In this document: positions 1-7,628 of the stretch, piece after piece
Layout: the number at the start of each line of letters is the position of its first letter
Position numbering within the stretch: the stretch's first letter is position 1
DNA from: Paenibacillus sp.
GTDB lineage: Bacteria > Bacillota > Bacilli > Paenibacillales > Paenibacillaceae
Length of the DNA: 64,000 nt
Direction of reading: 5' to 3'
Assembly (NCBI GenBank): GCA_023512345.1
Contig: JAILZT010000014.1
Coordinates: 1-64,000, forward strand
Position numbers and translations under genes: made by a program
The notes under the pieces: model-generated
Databases searched by the model: none
Seen by the model: the letters and a program-made list of their open reading frames with translations, nothing else
What the model was told of the DNA's origin: nothing

Positions 1-2
1 GA

Positions 3-68
3 GAAAAAGATCTTGTGAAATTTGGGACGGGAATTCATATATTCAAAGGGTTTAGTGTACAGTTTTAA
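3..68 (+). CDS. possible C-terminal end of a gene cut by the window edge
   Basis: An open frame enters from the left edge and stops with TAA at 66-68, just before the first intergenic repeat. Only about 21 residues are visible and no family is recognisable. It fits the pattern that each repeat follows the end of a gene, but a second frame, ending at 55, is also open, so the reading frame is a guess. Confidence 0.2.
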   Translation, partial: EKDLVKFGTGIHIFKGFSVQF

Positions 69-79
69 CTGTATTTTTT

Positions 80-150
80 AAACTAACGGGAAACGTTAGT
101 TTAAAAAGCAGGGGCTGCCGAGCACAGCCCTTCGCTACGCTAACGGGCAG
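80..150 (+). repeat. intergenic palindromic repeat, copy R1
   Basis: The left end is an inverted repeat, AAACTAAC-gggaaac-GTTAGTTT (80-102). The middle is GC-rich and can fold (GGGCTG...CAGCCC). The right end reads GCTAACGGGCAG (139-150). The same left and right motifs recur seven more times, wholly or in part, up to position 5.8 kb, always in this orientation. It lies between a possible gene end at 68 and the DKNYY gene. Confidence 0.7.
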
Positions 151-218
151 TAGAGCGGAGTAAGAAATCCATTCGGAATTTGTGGTAAAATACTACTGTT
201 GAGAATGGAGTGGTGTAA

Positions 219-917
219 ATGAAAAAGAAGTTAGCAATTACAGGAATTATTGTTTGCATCCTTACAATAAGTATATATATATGGAACTCATTCAAACCAG
301 GATTTGTATATGACAATGGAACATGGAATTATGTTTCCTATGATGAAGCCGTAGGCAGAAGAATTAGTCCGATCAATGTAAAAAAGGATGAATTCAAGGT
401 TTTAAAGTACAATGATTTTGCAAGAGATAACAATAGTGTGTATTTTAAAAACCATAAAGTAGAAGGCTCTGATCCGGAAACCTTCAAAGTTATTAGCACT
501 AAAGGTAGATATCATTACGCAAAGGATAAGAATAATGTATATATTTACGTTAGTAATGACTGGTCAGTATTTAAAGTAATCAATGCAGACTCAGCTAGTT
601 TTAAAGTACTAGAGTATCCTTATTCAAAAGATAAAAACGATGCTTACTGTGGTAGCTTACCGCTTTTTTTAGATGATGTTTCTAAATTTGAAGTCATCGA
701 GAGAGCACGTTTTTCAACTATGTCCTCGTTTGACAGCTTCTTGGGTAAAGAAAATGACCCGATAGAAAAGTCATCAGAGTATGAACGAAATAAGCATGAA
801 TATAATCGTAAAAAGTATGGGTTTATTGCTGAGAGTGTTATTTACTCTGAAGATGGAAAAGCAAAAACTGATAACCTTACTTATGAAGGATATAAATTAG
901 TAGAGGATAAAAGATAA
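219..917 (+). CDS. DKNYY-family protein, membrane-anchored
   Basis: A 232-aa protein with an N-terminal hydrophobic segment (about residues 5-25) without a lipobox Cys, so probably a signal anchor with the bulk outside the membrane. The body carries DKNYY-type repeats, for example KDKNNVYIY, KDKNDAY and a degenerate RDNNSVYF, each followed by a short strand and a lysine-rich linker such as FKVL. DKNYY domains are repeat modules of unknown function found in surface proteins. GGAGTGG lies upstream of the ATG. It sits between repeats R1 and R2 as a single-gene unit. Function is unknown; family assignment rests on the repeat motif only. Confidence 0.7.
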   Translation: MKKKLAITGIIVCILTISIYIWNSFKPGFVYDNGTWNYVSYDEAVGRRISPINVKKDEFKVLKYNDFARDNNSVYFKNHKVEGSDPETFKVISTKGRYHYAKDKNNVYIYVSNDWSVFKVINADSASFKVLEYPYSKDKNDAYCGSLPLFLDDVSKFEVIERARFSTMSSFDSFLGKENDPIEKSSEYERNKHEYNRKKYGFIAESVIYSEDGKAKTDNLTYEGYKLVEDKR

Positions 918-948
918 AGTTAAGTGCTCAGTTGTACATCAATAATTG

Positions 949-1030
949 AACTAACGGGGAACGATAGCGTAAAGAGCAGACTGCTAATGCAATCTGCTCT
1001 TTATATTGAAGTAACGGGCAGTTTACTTTA
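949..1030 (+). repeat. intergenic palindromic repeat, copy R2 (type A core)
   Basis: The left motif CTAACGGGGAACGATAG (951-967) is followed by a core that folds as AGAGCAGA...TCTGCTCT, then the right motif GTAACGGGCAG (1011-1021) and TTTACTTTA. The core is nearly identical to copy R6 at 3846. It begins about 30 bp after the stop of the DKNYY gene, so its hairpin could double as a terminator. Confidence 0.75.
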
Positions 1031-1109
1031 ATGGAGTGACGGTATAGCGAGGGATTGAGAACTATCACCACGAATATAAATTAATTAACCAAAAACTATC
1101 TTGAAATGA

Positions 1110-1391
1110 GTGAGTATATTGGAAGGGAACAGAAGAAAAGCCTACTTAGCCCTTAATTATCAAGCATTGTTAGATATTAAAAACGGCGGTGAATTTAACG
1201 AAGATAATTTCAATCGAATATTTCGAATTGCTCATGCTTTTCACAATCTGGCCTTTTTCATTATGGAGGACTTTGTAGGATTTGATGAGGATTGCTTCTG
1301 GGAGAAAATAGCTGGTCTTGAAACATATTTTGGATTAACTCATTATAGGGATCTATTTGATAAGGTAAGGACAGAGGGATTGTTATACTAA
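1110..1391 (+). CDS. small hypothetical protein, 93 aa
   Basis: A 93-aa soluble, mostly helical, acidic and aromatic-rich protein with no signal or membrane segment. I do not recognise the family. The GTG start at 1110 has no strong Shine-Dalgarno sequence, so the start is uncertain. The TAA stop is contributed by the CTAACGGG of repeat R3, which means gene end and repeat are fused. It is one unit of the repeat-separated array. The reading frame is plausible from length and composition only. Confidence 0.5.
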   Translation: MSILEGNRRKAYLALNYQALLDIKNGGEFNEDNFNRIFRIAHAFHNLAFFIMEDFVGFDEDCFWEKIAGLETYFGLTHYRDLFDKVRTEGLLY

Positions 1392-1405
1392 CGGGAAAGT
1401 TTAGT
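1387..1405 (+). repeat. half repeat, copy R3 (left motif only)
   Basis: Only the left motif is present (ACTAACGGGAAAGTTTAGT). There is no hairpin core and no GGGCAG right motif before the next gene. Its first TAA is the stop codon of the preceding gene. Confidence 0.55.
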
Positions 1406-1485
1406 CGAACATTTTTAAAAACTATTAGCAACCTTCAATTCCATTTATCGTTTAAAGATTATAACGTTTTAAGGAGGCGATTATT

Positions 1486-1896
1486 GTGAAAAAGTATATA
1501 CTTATCTTCTTCTTGTTAACTCTTGTTATGATCATTGGATGTAACGAGAAGAACCAGGATTCTATCCAGGAAAACGGTGGAGTTTCAGTTAATCTCATAT
1601 GTAGTCGCCAGGACAATATAAAAGAATGCACAGACCAACAATTCAATGATCTCCAATCATTTCAAGTCTTCAAAACTGCTTTAGATAGTGCAGAGAAAAT
1701 GTCTGGTATGATTAATTATGTAGCAGAATACAATTTGAAGATTAAATTTCAGGATCAAACGACAAAAACTTTCCATCTTTCATTAGGTACAGATAAGGAT
1801 ATGAATGGGCTATTGGTAGACCTTGAAAATACTAATCAAGGTTATGAAATTCCTGTAATACATGCAAACAAATTAAGGGAATTGATAAAGGGTTAG
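1486..1896 (+). CDS. hypothetical lipoprotein, 136 aa
   Basis: The N-terminus is a type II signal peptide with hydrophobic core and lipobox MIIGC, so Cys19 should be lipidated and the protein held on the outer face of the membrane. The mature part has no motif I recognise. The GTG start at 1486 is fixed by an AAGGAGGCG ribosome binding site about 10 nt upstream. It is a monocistronic unit between the half repeat R3 and repeat R4. Function is unknown. Confidence 0.75.
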   Translation: MKKYILIFFLLTLVMIIGCNEKNQDSIQENGGVSVNLICSRQDNIKECTDQQFNDLQSFQVFKTALDSAEKMSGMINYVAEYNLKIKFQDQTTKTFHLSLGTDKDMNGLLVDLENTNQGYEIPVIHANKLRELIKG

Positions 1897-1910
1897 TAAA
1901 TTTCGCACTC

Positions 1911-1995
1911 AACTAACGAGTACGATAGTTGAATCAAACAAGGAGAAGTTTGCCACGGCAGAGATGCTCCTTGTTTTCGTTATGCTAAAGGGCAG
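1911..1995 (+). repeat. intergenic palindromic repeat, copy R4 (type B core)
   Basis: The left motif AACTAACGAGTACGATAGTT is followed by GAATCAAAC, a hairpin core AACAAGGAG...CTCCTTGTT, and the right motif TTATGCTAAAGGGCAG. The core is almost identical over about 50 bp to copy R5 at 2987. Confidence 0.75.
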
Positions 1996-2098
1996 ATTTG
2001 CTTAGCAAGCGTTAATAAGCTGGCGCCTCTATTTGGGATAATTTGGTGCTATAATCAAAGGGAAATATAGATTCTTCGAATGGTGGGTTAGGTAGATT

Positions 2099-2960
2099 AT
2101 GAATGAAATGATCGTGTCAGCACGAACGTTTATGTTAACACATTCTCGTTTATTAGAACGTAGATTGTTTGAGGTGCGGTTTGAAGATGCTCCCCCCAAA
2201 TTAGTCGGTAATGCCGTCCGCGCCTACCAGAATAGTGATGGGGGCTTGGGGTATGCGTTAGAGCCTGATATTCGTTGCGGAGAAAGCCAACCACTTCTTA
2301 CATCTTTTGGACTTGGGGCATTAGAAGAAGCTAAGTGCCGCGATGTTGAGCTTGCAACCTCAATTTGTAATTACCTAAAATCCGTCTCTGACGAAAATGG
2401 CCTTGTCTCATTTTTTTACAGAATCCGCATTGCAGTCACCTATTGCCAATCATTGGACATACTCCACGATATCTTCCGGTCTTAATCCTACAGTTGACAT
2501 TTGTGGACTCCTTCATTATCAAGGAGTAGATAATGAATGGCTAAGCCTGGCTACAAGCACTTGCATTAAAATGATTACCGAAGATCCTCCTATTGAAGCC
2601 CATGCACTTTTATGCGTTGCGCGATTAGCAGAGTACGTACCAGATAAGGTTGTATCCGGAAATCTGCTGGATATCGTTGCAATCTCACTACCACGAGCGA
2701 GATTTTTTAAGTTAGATACTTCTTCCGAAGCCTATGGCATAACGCCTCTTCACTTTGCACGTAATCCAGAATCATTTTGCCGTTCAATATTCACACAGGA
2801 ACAAATCGACAATCATCTTGAGGTACTTAGAAGACAACAACTACCTGATGGTGGATGGCCTATTAGTTGGGAGGCCCCGGGGCCAGCTTCCGAGTTGGAA
2901 TGGCGAGGTCGAATAACACTTGAGGCCATTTCCAGATTATCCGATTTCGGTGTGATTTAG
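2099..2960 (+). pseudogene. frameshifted terpenoid-cyclase/prenyltransferase-fold protein
   Basis: Two overlapping frames together make one protein of about 287 aa. The first (2099-2485) contains SDGGLGYALEPD and the second (read from about 2412 to 2960) contains PDGGWPISWEAPG followed by the C-terminal helices. DGG(W/L) motifs of this kind are typical of alpha-alpha toroid proteins of the squalene-cyclase/prenyltransferase fold; members of this type in Bacilli have no assigned substrate. The frames switch at a run of seven T (2411-2417); one T fewer would restore a single frame. This may be a true inactivation, a slippage site or a sequencing error. Lies between repeats R4 and R5. Confidence 0.7.
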
Positions 2961-2986
2961 TTTAGCAATTTCTTTTTTATCGTTAA

Positions 2987-3080
2987 GCTAACGGGAAACG
3001 ATAGTTGAATCAAACAAGGAGAAGTTTGCCATGGCAGAGATGCTCCTTGTTTTCGTTATGATAAATGGCAGTTTAGTTGA
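2987..3080 (+). repeat. intergenic palindromic repeat, copy R5 (type B core)
   Basis: The left motif CTAACGGGAAACGATAG leads into the same CAAGGAG...CTCCTTG hairpin core as R4, then TTATGATAAATGGCAG and TTTAGTTGAA. The left and right motifs share a TAACGGG-like head and a TTAGTTGAA tail, so the element looks like two related half-sites around a hairpin. Confidence 0.75.
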
Positions 3081-3186
3081 ACAAGATAAGTGGAGGTTTT
3101 ATGTCGCATTTGACACAAACTGCCTTGTAAGGGAAATAAAGCCATAGACTGCCGCTATGTTGCTGAATTAATGTTTCCTGTTTGGT

Positions 3187-3675
3187 TCAATCGATCCTGA
3201 TGTTTAATTTCATAGTCCAAGAGGTCCCAGATACCCCAAAATACTCAAATCCAAGTTTATCATATAACCGGACTGCTGCTTGATTCTCTGGGTCGACGCT
3301 TAAAGAAAGTGATTTATAACCATCGGATATTGCTTGTTGAATGATGTCTCGCATGAGTCTCATTCCTAAACCCAGCTGTCTATAGTTAGCTAGTATAGCA
3401 ATACCTAGTTCTGGGGTTTCACAATCAATAAACCCATATCCTTTATTCATTTCGTCAAATAATCTATACCATGCGGCGCCTACAGGTATATTGTCAATCA
3501 GAGCTATTAAAGCCATATCACCTTTTCTTCCCCAATTCTCACTATACTTCACGATATGTGGAGCATTCAGAAGCTCATGTTTCGATGGCTTCCCTTGTAA
3601 AATATATATGGACTCATAATGCATATCCATAAGAAAATCATATTCCTTTTGTTCCAATGGTCTTACATGTATCAT
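3187..3675 (-). CDS. GNAT-family N-acetyltransferase
   Basis: A 162-aa single-domain GNAT enzyme, expected to transfer an acetyl group from acetyl-CoA to an amine. The acetyl-CoA binding motif is the RQLGLGMRLM stretch (Q/R-x-x-G-x-G/A class), followed by SLSVDPENQAAVRLYDKLGF, the typical strand-helix end of the fold. The substrate cannot be told from sequence. It is the only gene of the first 6 kb on the minus strand, while the repeats on both sides (R5, R6) keep the plus orientation. An AGAGGTG-type ribosome binding site precedes the ATG. Confidence 0.85.
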   Translation of the reverse strand: MIHVRPLEQKEYDFLMDMHYESIYILQGKPSKHELLNAPHIVKYSENWGRKGDMALIALIDNIPVGAAWYRLFDEMNKGYGFIDCETPELGIAILANYRQLGLGMRLMRDIIQQAISDGYKSLSLSVDPENQAAVRLYDKLGFEYFGVSGTSWTMKLNIRID

Positions 3676-3845
3676 AGGATCACCTCTTTGTATCTTATTC
3701 TAATTCCAATCATGCATATGGTCAAAGGAACGATTAACTTGATTCAATTCTTCTGCTTGTTAGCTTTTGAATCTTTTTCATCGAGAGTCATAGTGATTGT
3801 TGCGCAGTACGACGATATTGTGTAATAAAAGAAAGCGTGCTTGTT

Positions 3846-3930
3846 CAACTATCGGGGAACGATAGCGTAAAGAGCAGACTGCTTATGCAATCTGCTTTTT
3901 ATATTGAAGTAACGGGCAGATTAGTACCAA
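3846..3930 (+). repeat. intergenic palindromic repeat, copy R6 (type A core)
   Basis: AACTATCGGGGAACGATAG, then the hairpin core GCAGA...TCTGC, then GTAACGGGCAG and a TTAGT tail. The core and both ends are nearly identical to R2, 2.9 kb away. An apparent open frame across 3837-4019 is made of this repeat and is not a gene. Confidence 0.75.
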
Positions 3931-4106
3931 TGGAAGTTGTGTTCAAATTCAAATATAATCATTTTTTATCATGTTTGTTCATACCAAGTGTTGTACTGTT
4001 AGTTATGAATAAGAGTTGAACACTTATTTTGATAATGGAGAGCAATTAATAAAATAAAAGACAAAGGGCTATCCAGCGGATGGTTGCCATTAAGAAAGAG
4101 ATAATT

Positions 4107-4547
4107 ATGCAAATAGAATCGCTTATTTATAGCGATAAGTTGTGGCAAGTCGTTGCTGAGTATGCGCAGAATTGTTCATGGAAGGCAGGAGCCAATTTAG
4201 CAAAACAAATGAAAAAACACCATTTTTCAGACTGGGAAAGGGTTTTTACAGCACTTGATGGTGATCACATTGCTGGTTATTGCACTTTAGCAAAAACGGA
4301 CTGTATACCTGACGTTTCCTATACACCTTATATCGGGTTTGTGTTTGTGGGAGACAAGTACAGAGGGAATCGATTAAGCGAAAAGTTGATTTTATCTGCC
4401 TTGGCATACGCGAAGGAACTGGGTTTTGATAAAGTATACCTTGTCAGTGACCATGTTAATTTGTACGAAAAATATGGTTTCGTGAAGATAGATGAGAAAG
4501 AAGCACCTTGGGGAGCAATGGAGACCATTTTTATGCACCTGACGTAA
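4107..4547 (+). CDS. GNAT-family N-acetyltransferase
   Basis: A compact GNAT protein of about 146 aa. The central strand YIGFVFVGDKYRGNRLSEKLI contains the acetyl-CoA pyrophosphate loop (R-G-N-R-L), followed by LGFDKVYLVSDHVNLYEKYGF, the usual C-terminal half of the fold. I prefer the ATG at 4107 (MQIES), which has AAAGAG just upstream, over the in-frame start at 4080. Substrate unknown. It sits between repeats R6 and R7 and is not similar to the other GNAT gene beyond the fold, so it is not a recent duplicate. Confidence 0.8.
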   Translation: MQIESLIYSDKLWQVVAEYAQNCSWKAGANLAKQMKKHHFSDWERVFTALDGDHIAGYCTLAKTDCIPDVSYTPYIGFVFVGDKYRGNRLSEKLILSALAYAKELGFDKVYLVSDHVNLYEKYGFVKIDEKEAPWGAMETIFMHLT

Positions 4548-4636
4548 CGTGCTACTATCTAGCAATGAACCACCCGAAAGGGAGGGACTTAAAACTTGCC
4601 GTTACATATAGCGCGGTGAACCTTATCGGTCATTCC

Positions 4637-4730
4637 GCTAACGGGGAACTTTAGTTCAATGAATCAAAGGGCAGCTTGCGATCCGGTAGCAGCTCCATTT
4701 TTCATCAAGCTAAGGGCAGGTTAGTGTGGA
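4637..4730 (+). repeat. intergenic palindromic repeat, copy R7
   Basis: The left motif CTAACGGGGAACTTTAG and TTCAATGAATCAAAG are followed by a different core (GCAGCTTGC...GTAGCAGCTCC), then the right motif AGCTAAGGGCAG and GTTAGT. The ends match the other copies; the core does not belong to type A or B. Confidence 0.65.
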
Positions 4731-4779
4731 AATATAAGACATAATAAACCAAAAAAAATTATGGAAGGAGAAATCTATA

Positions 4780-5322
4780 ATGAACAACTCCAATCATATG
4801 CTACGTGCTACGGTAATACTCATGACAATCACTATGTTGTTGATGTTGCTAGTCGGATGCAATAACAACAATGTGCCTACTGAAACTATGAACCCCAGCA
4901 CTGATTCGAGTTCAACACCGACTTCAACCTTACCTCAAACACCTTCACAGATCCCAAGTCCGACACAAATCGGAGAAACTAAAACTTTTAGTTATGGCGG
5001 ACTCAAACTTGAAGTAACAAATGTCTACGAAGTTCGAACCGAAAGCATGAATGATGACGGAGGTAATCCATGGGAATATAGTGTTTTTGTCTGTTATCCC
5101 AGCGCAAGTGTTACCGTTTTAACCGCCGATATGAGTGATGTTAATATCACTGCCGATGGAAAGTCTCATGCAAATTGGGGTGTACTCTTGGTATCTGGTG
5201 GACGGAATGATATCGTGGACAACATGAATTCATTTAATGTTACCCCTGATATACTCGGTATTTATAACCTCGAATCGAGCATGTATGTATTGAAATTAGA
5301 GATGTACAAAAATGACAAATAG
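4780..5322 (+). CDS. hypothetical lipoprotein, 180 aa
   Basis: The signal peptide ends in lipobox LLVGC, giving lipidated Cys27. A Ser/Thr/Pro-rich linker (about residues 30-65) leads to a small beta-rich domain that starts at FSYGGLKLEVTNVYEV. This layout, with a domain opening on a strand plus TNV, resembles small extracellular immunoglobulin-like domains, but I cannot name the family. ATG 4780 is preceded by GGAAGGAG. Monocistronic, between R7 and a gene of unknown nature. Confidence 0.75.
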   Translation: MNNSNHMLRATVILMTITMLLMLLVGCNNNNVPTETMNPSTDSSSTPTSTLPQTPSQIPSPTQIGETKTFSYGGLKLEVTNVYEVRTESMNDDGGNPWEYSVFVCYPSASVTVLTADMSDVNITADGKSHANWGVLLVSGGRNDIVDNMNSFNVTPDILGIYNLESSMYVLKLEMYKNDK

Positions 5323-5466
5323 GGATCATTAAAGCTCCGAAGATACCATCATAACCCAGTATCAAAGAATCGAGTACCAGCTAAGTGATGAGGAACAGAT
5401 TTATCCCTGTTGCTTGCGCAGGCAAACTGCACGAGAGGAGCATGGAGATAGGGCGGGATAAGCGGG

Positions 5467-5769
5467 ATGCTCTTCGGTCGCTCCGCATATCTGAAACAAC
5501 ATGAAAATAAAGAAGTATATTTAGCAGTTGCCGCTGAAGGTATGGATTTAATAAGATATCGCGAGGAAATTGCAAGAAGTCTTGGCTATTCTGATTTAAT
5601 CGTTAGTGTTGACCCATTAGAAAATCCAAAGATGATAAAGCTCATTACAAAGCATGAGTACGAAGCTATTTCCGAACCATATATAAAAACCGCTTTTTTC
5701 TACAATGATGACGAGACTACTTATGAGAAAACTTATTCTAGAATTGACTTGATGAGGTCATTGAGCTAA
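5467..5769 (+). CDS. hypothetical protein or gene fragment, 100 aa
   Basis: An open frame of 100 residues with no signal peptide and no recognised motif. The ribosome binding site is weak (GGGATAAGCGGG directly before the ATG). The first residues look like translated non-coding sequence, while the part from about KEVYLAV onward has normal protein composition, so this may be the 3' remnant of a longer gene. Its TAA stop lies inside the CTAACGGG of repeat R8, exactly as for the gene at 1110-1391. Confidence 0.4.
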   Translation: MLFGRSAYLKQHENKEVYLAVAAEGMDLIRYREEIARSLGYSDLIVSVDPLENPKMIKLITKHEYEAISEPYIKTAFFYNDDETTYEKTYSRIDLMRSLS

Positions 5770-5798
5770 CGGGTACGTTAGTTGAACGACATCAGCGG
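5764..5798 (+). repeat. half repeat, copy R8 (left motif)
   Basis: GCTAACGGGTACGTTAGTT with the TTGAA tail. The hairpin core and the normal right motif are missing, with only a GCGGCAG remnant at about 5792-5798. This is the last copy; none is seen further right in the window. Confidence 0.55.
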
Positions 5799-6020
5799 CA
5801 GTCTAAGACTTTATCTCTCAAGTCTTGGTTCGCCGGTGCTTTTATTAATGGATCAGTCTAAAACTTATTTTCAAAAGCTGACGATTCTTCAATTCAAAAA
5901 CCGCGTTAAATCAATAACTCCAGTGTAATACTTTACTTTCAACGAGCAGCTATACAAGCCTAGGGTTTCTCAGGATCATTTGGAAGTACTTGGAGGTAAT
6001 TAGGAAAGTGAGTAGAAATG
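5799..6020 (+). other. non-coding stretch between the array and the dif-like site
   Basis: No gene with start, ribosome site and convincing composition is present. The stretch ends with GGAGGTAATTAGGAAAG shortly before the palindrome at 6021, but no open frame worth calling follows it on the plus strand. It marks the switch from array to ordinary chromosome. Confidence 0.4.
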
Positions 6021-6047
6021 ATTAACATAATATTTATTATGTTAACT
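6021..6047. other. dif-like palindrome, left copy
   Basis: Two inverted 9-bp arms, TTAACATAA and TTATGTTAA, flank a 6-bp spacer TATTTA. Arm length, spacer length and the right-arm sequence fit the Xer/dif pattern of Firmicutes, in which the XerD arm is close to TTATGTAAA. The left arm is not XerC-like; both arms are the same sequence inverted. An identical pair of arms with spacer TATATA lies beside the tyrosine recombinase gene at 18.5 kb. Confidence 0.55.
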
Positions 6048-6070
6048 CAATATATATTTATCAATTCGCA

Positions 6071-6119
6071 AACAAACAAAGAACCCAGTAATAACCTAAG
6101 TAAGGTTTTAACGGGTTCA
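6071..6119 (-). terminator. Rho-independent terminator of the MFS gene
   Basis: On the minus strand a long imperfect stem (GAACCC...GGGTTC, with inner AACC...GGTT) is followed by TTTGTTTG. It lies directly downstream of the transporter stop codon. Confidence 0.7.
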
Positions 6120-6136
6120 ATATCAAAGCCTAGCTA

Positions 6137-7381
6137 TCAAAATTGCACATTATTGCTTTCACTTTTTGATATAAGCCTCTCCCTTGCTGTAAGGCGTCTA
6201 TGGGCAGTGATCAAGAAGGGAAGACCCAAAGCCGCTGTTATAGCCAGAGGTCCAAAGACGGCAGGGCCGTTATAAGCACCAAAATAATCCAACAGCAGCC
6301 CACCTTGAATGGGTGCAACAACGTTTCCTATATTATTAAATCCTATGGTTCCAAAATAAGTACCTTTCCACTCGGGCTTAGCGATTCGATCAATTAGCAT
6401 ATCCATCATGGTAAAGAGTAAAACCTCACCTACAGTAAACAGAACAACACTGAACATTAGCACAGCAACACTTTCAGACAACCCGAATAGGAGCAAGCTA
6501 AGGGCTACGCAGGCGTTCCCTAGGATCAGAGGGATGAGCGGAGGGAACTTACTGGCTGTACGGACAATAGGGTATTGCACAATCAGAACGGTAACTGCAT
6601 TCAAGGACAGCATATAAGAGAATAACTGCCTGCCATCTTCAAAATGTGAGTTCATAGCTAAATATTGAGCTAAAGTGGAACTGAAATGTCCATAACCGAG
6701 CACACAAAAGATGGTACCCAGCAGCACAGGTAAGAAAACACGATCCCGTCCAGTTGTTGCTAAAGCTTCAAGCAATCGCGGAGCTTGGACCCTCGATGGT
6801 TCAGGCAGGCTAGTGCGATGTAGGTTAAATTGTAAAAATAGAACAACACCATAGGCGATATAGACAATCCCAGCAATAAGAAACGGGAAGGTTGATTTCG
6901 CTGAGCCCAGTTGTAAGCCAATAATAGGCCCAAAGACAACACCAAGATTAATTGCAGCATATCTTAAGTTAAATACAAGGAGTTTATGATCTTTAGGTGT
7001 AATATCTGATAATAATGCCCGTGAAGTGGGTTCAAATACGGCACGGCATAACCCGTTAAGTGTATTCACCAGAAAGAAAACCCAGAGATGCTGGGCTGCG
7101 GAGAACCCAAAGAACACGGCAGCCCAGCCAAAAACAGAAACCAACATTACGACTTTGCGGCCTATGACATCCGAGATATACCCTCCATAAAAGCTGATCA
7201 AGACACCAGCGAGTGAACTTACGGCAACAGTAAATCCTGTTTGAGTAGGAGAAGCGCCCAGTACCTGTGTTAGATAGATGGATAGAAAGGGAATACTCAT
7301 GGAGGTAACTAGGCGTCCGAACATGGTTCCGATGATAATGGTCCACGCTAAAGGATGAATATGTTTTAAGTGTTGATTCAT
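6137..7381 (-). CDS. MFS transporter, probable drug exporter
   Basis: A 414-aa, 12-helix major facilitator. The loop between helices 2 and 3 reads GGYISDVIGRKVVML, which is the MFS motif A (G-x-x-x-D-x-x-G-R-K) characteristic of the superfamily. Overall length and the LTQVLGASPTQTGF opening are typical of bacterial multidrug or sugar-efflux members, but the substrate is unknown. It is transcribed alone, with a terminator downstream, and diverges from the aldo/keto reductase. GGAGG lies about 12 nt before the ATG. Confidence 0.85.
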   Translation of the reverse strand: MNQHLKHIHPLAWTIIIGTMFGRLVTSMSIPFLSIYLTQVLGASPTQTGFTVAVSSLAGVLISFYGGYISDVIGRKVVMLVSVFGWAAVFFGFSAAQHLWVFFLVNTLNGLCRAVFEPTSRALLSDITPKDHKLLVFNLRYAAINLGVVFGPIIGLQLGSAKSTFPFLIAGIVYIAYGVVLFLQFNLHRTSLPEPSRVQAPRLLEALATTGRDRVFLPVLLGTIFCVLGYGHFSSTLAQYLAMNSHFEDGRQLFSYMLSLNAVTVLIVQYPIVRTASKFPPLIPLILGNACVALSLLLFGLSESVAVLMFSVVLFTVGEVLLFTMMDMLIDRIAKPEWKGTYFGTIGFNNIGNVVAPIQGGLLLDYFGAYNGPAVFGPLAITAALGLPFLITAHRRLTARERLISKSESNNVQF

Positions 7382-7628
7382 AAATGAGAGTGCCTCCTAC
7401 TGTAAAATGCGTTCATATGTATGAGCCTGTGCTATACCTGTAACGATAAATATACTAGCTTCTATCCTGTGTTGTACACCAAGAATTGTAAAGTTCTTTA
7501 AAAAGAGTAAAACCTTCGTGTACATCATCAGTGTGCTTTGACTAAATTGAGAGACCCTGAAAGTTTCCTTTTTTCTCAGAGGGGTATAATCTATAAGATA
7601 TCTTAAATTGCTAAGGGAGGCAGCTAAA

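Noticed and set aside
3837-4019. Open reading frame of 60 codons on the plus strand
   Set aside because: It is built almost entirely from repeat R6 and its flank, has no ribosome site, and the same repeat elsewhere does not keep the frame.
80-5798. Canonical integron attC sites
   Set aside because: The ends do not fit RYYYAAC and GTTRRRY at the required positions, and no integron integrase with its extra domain is present. I keep the weaker description of a cassette-like array.
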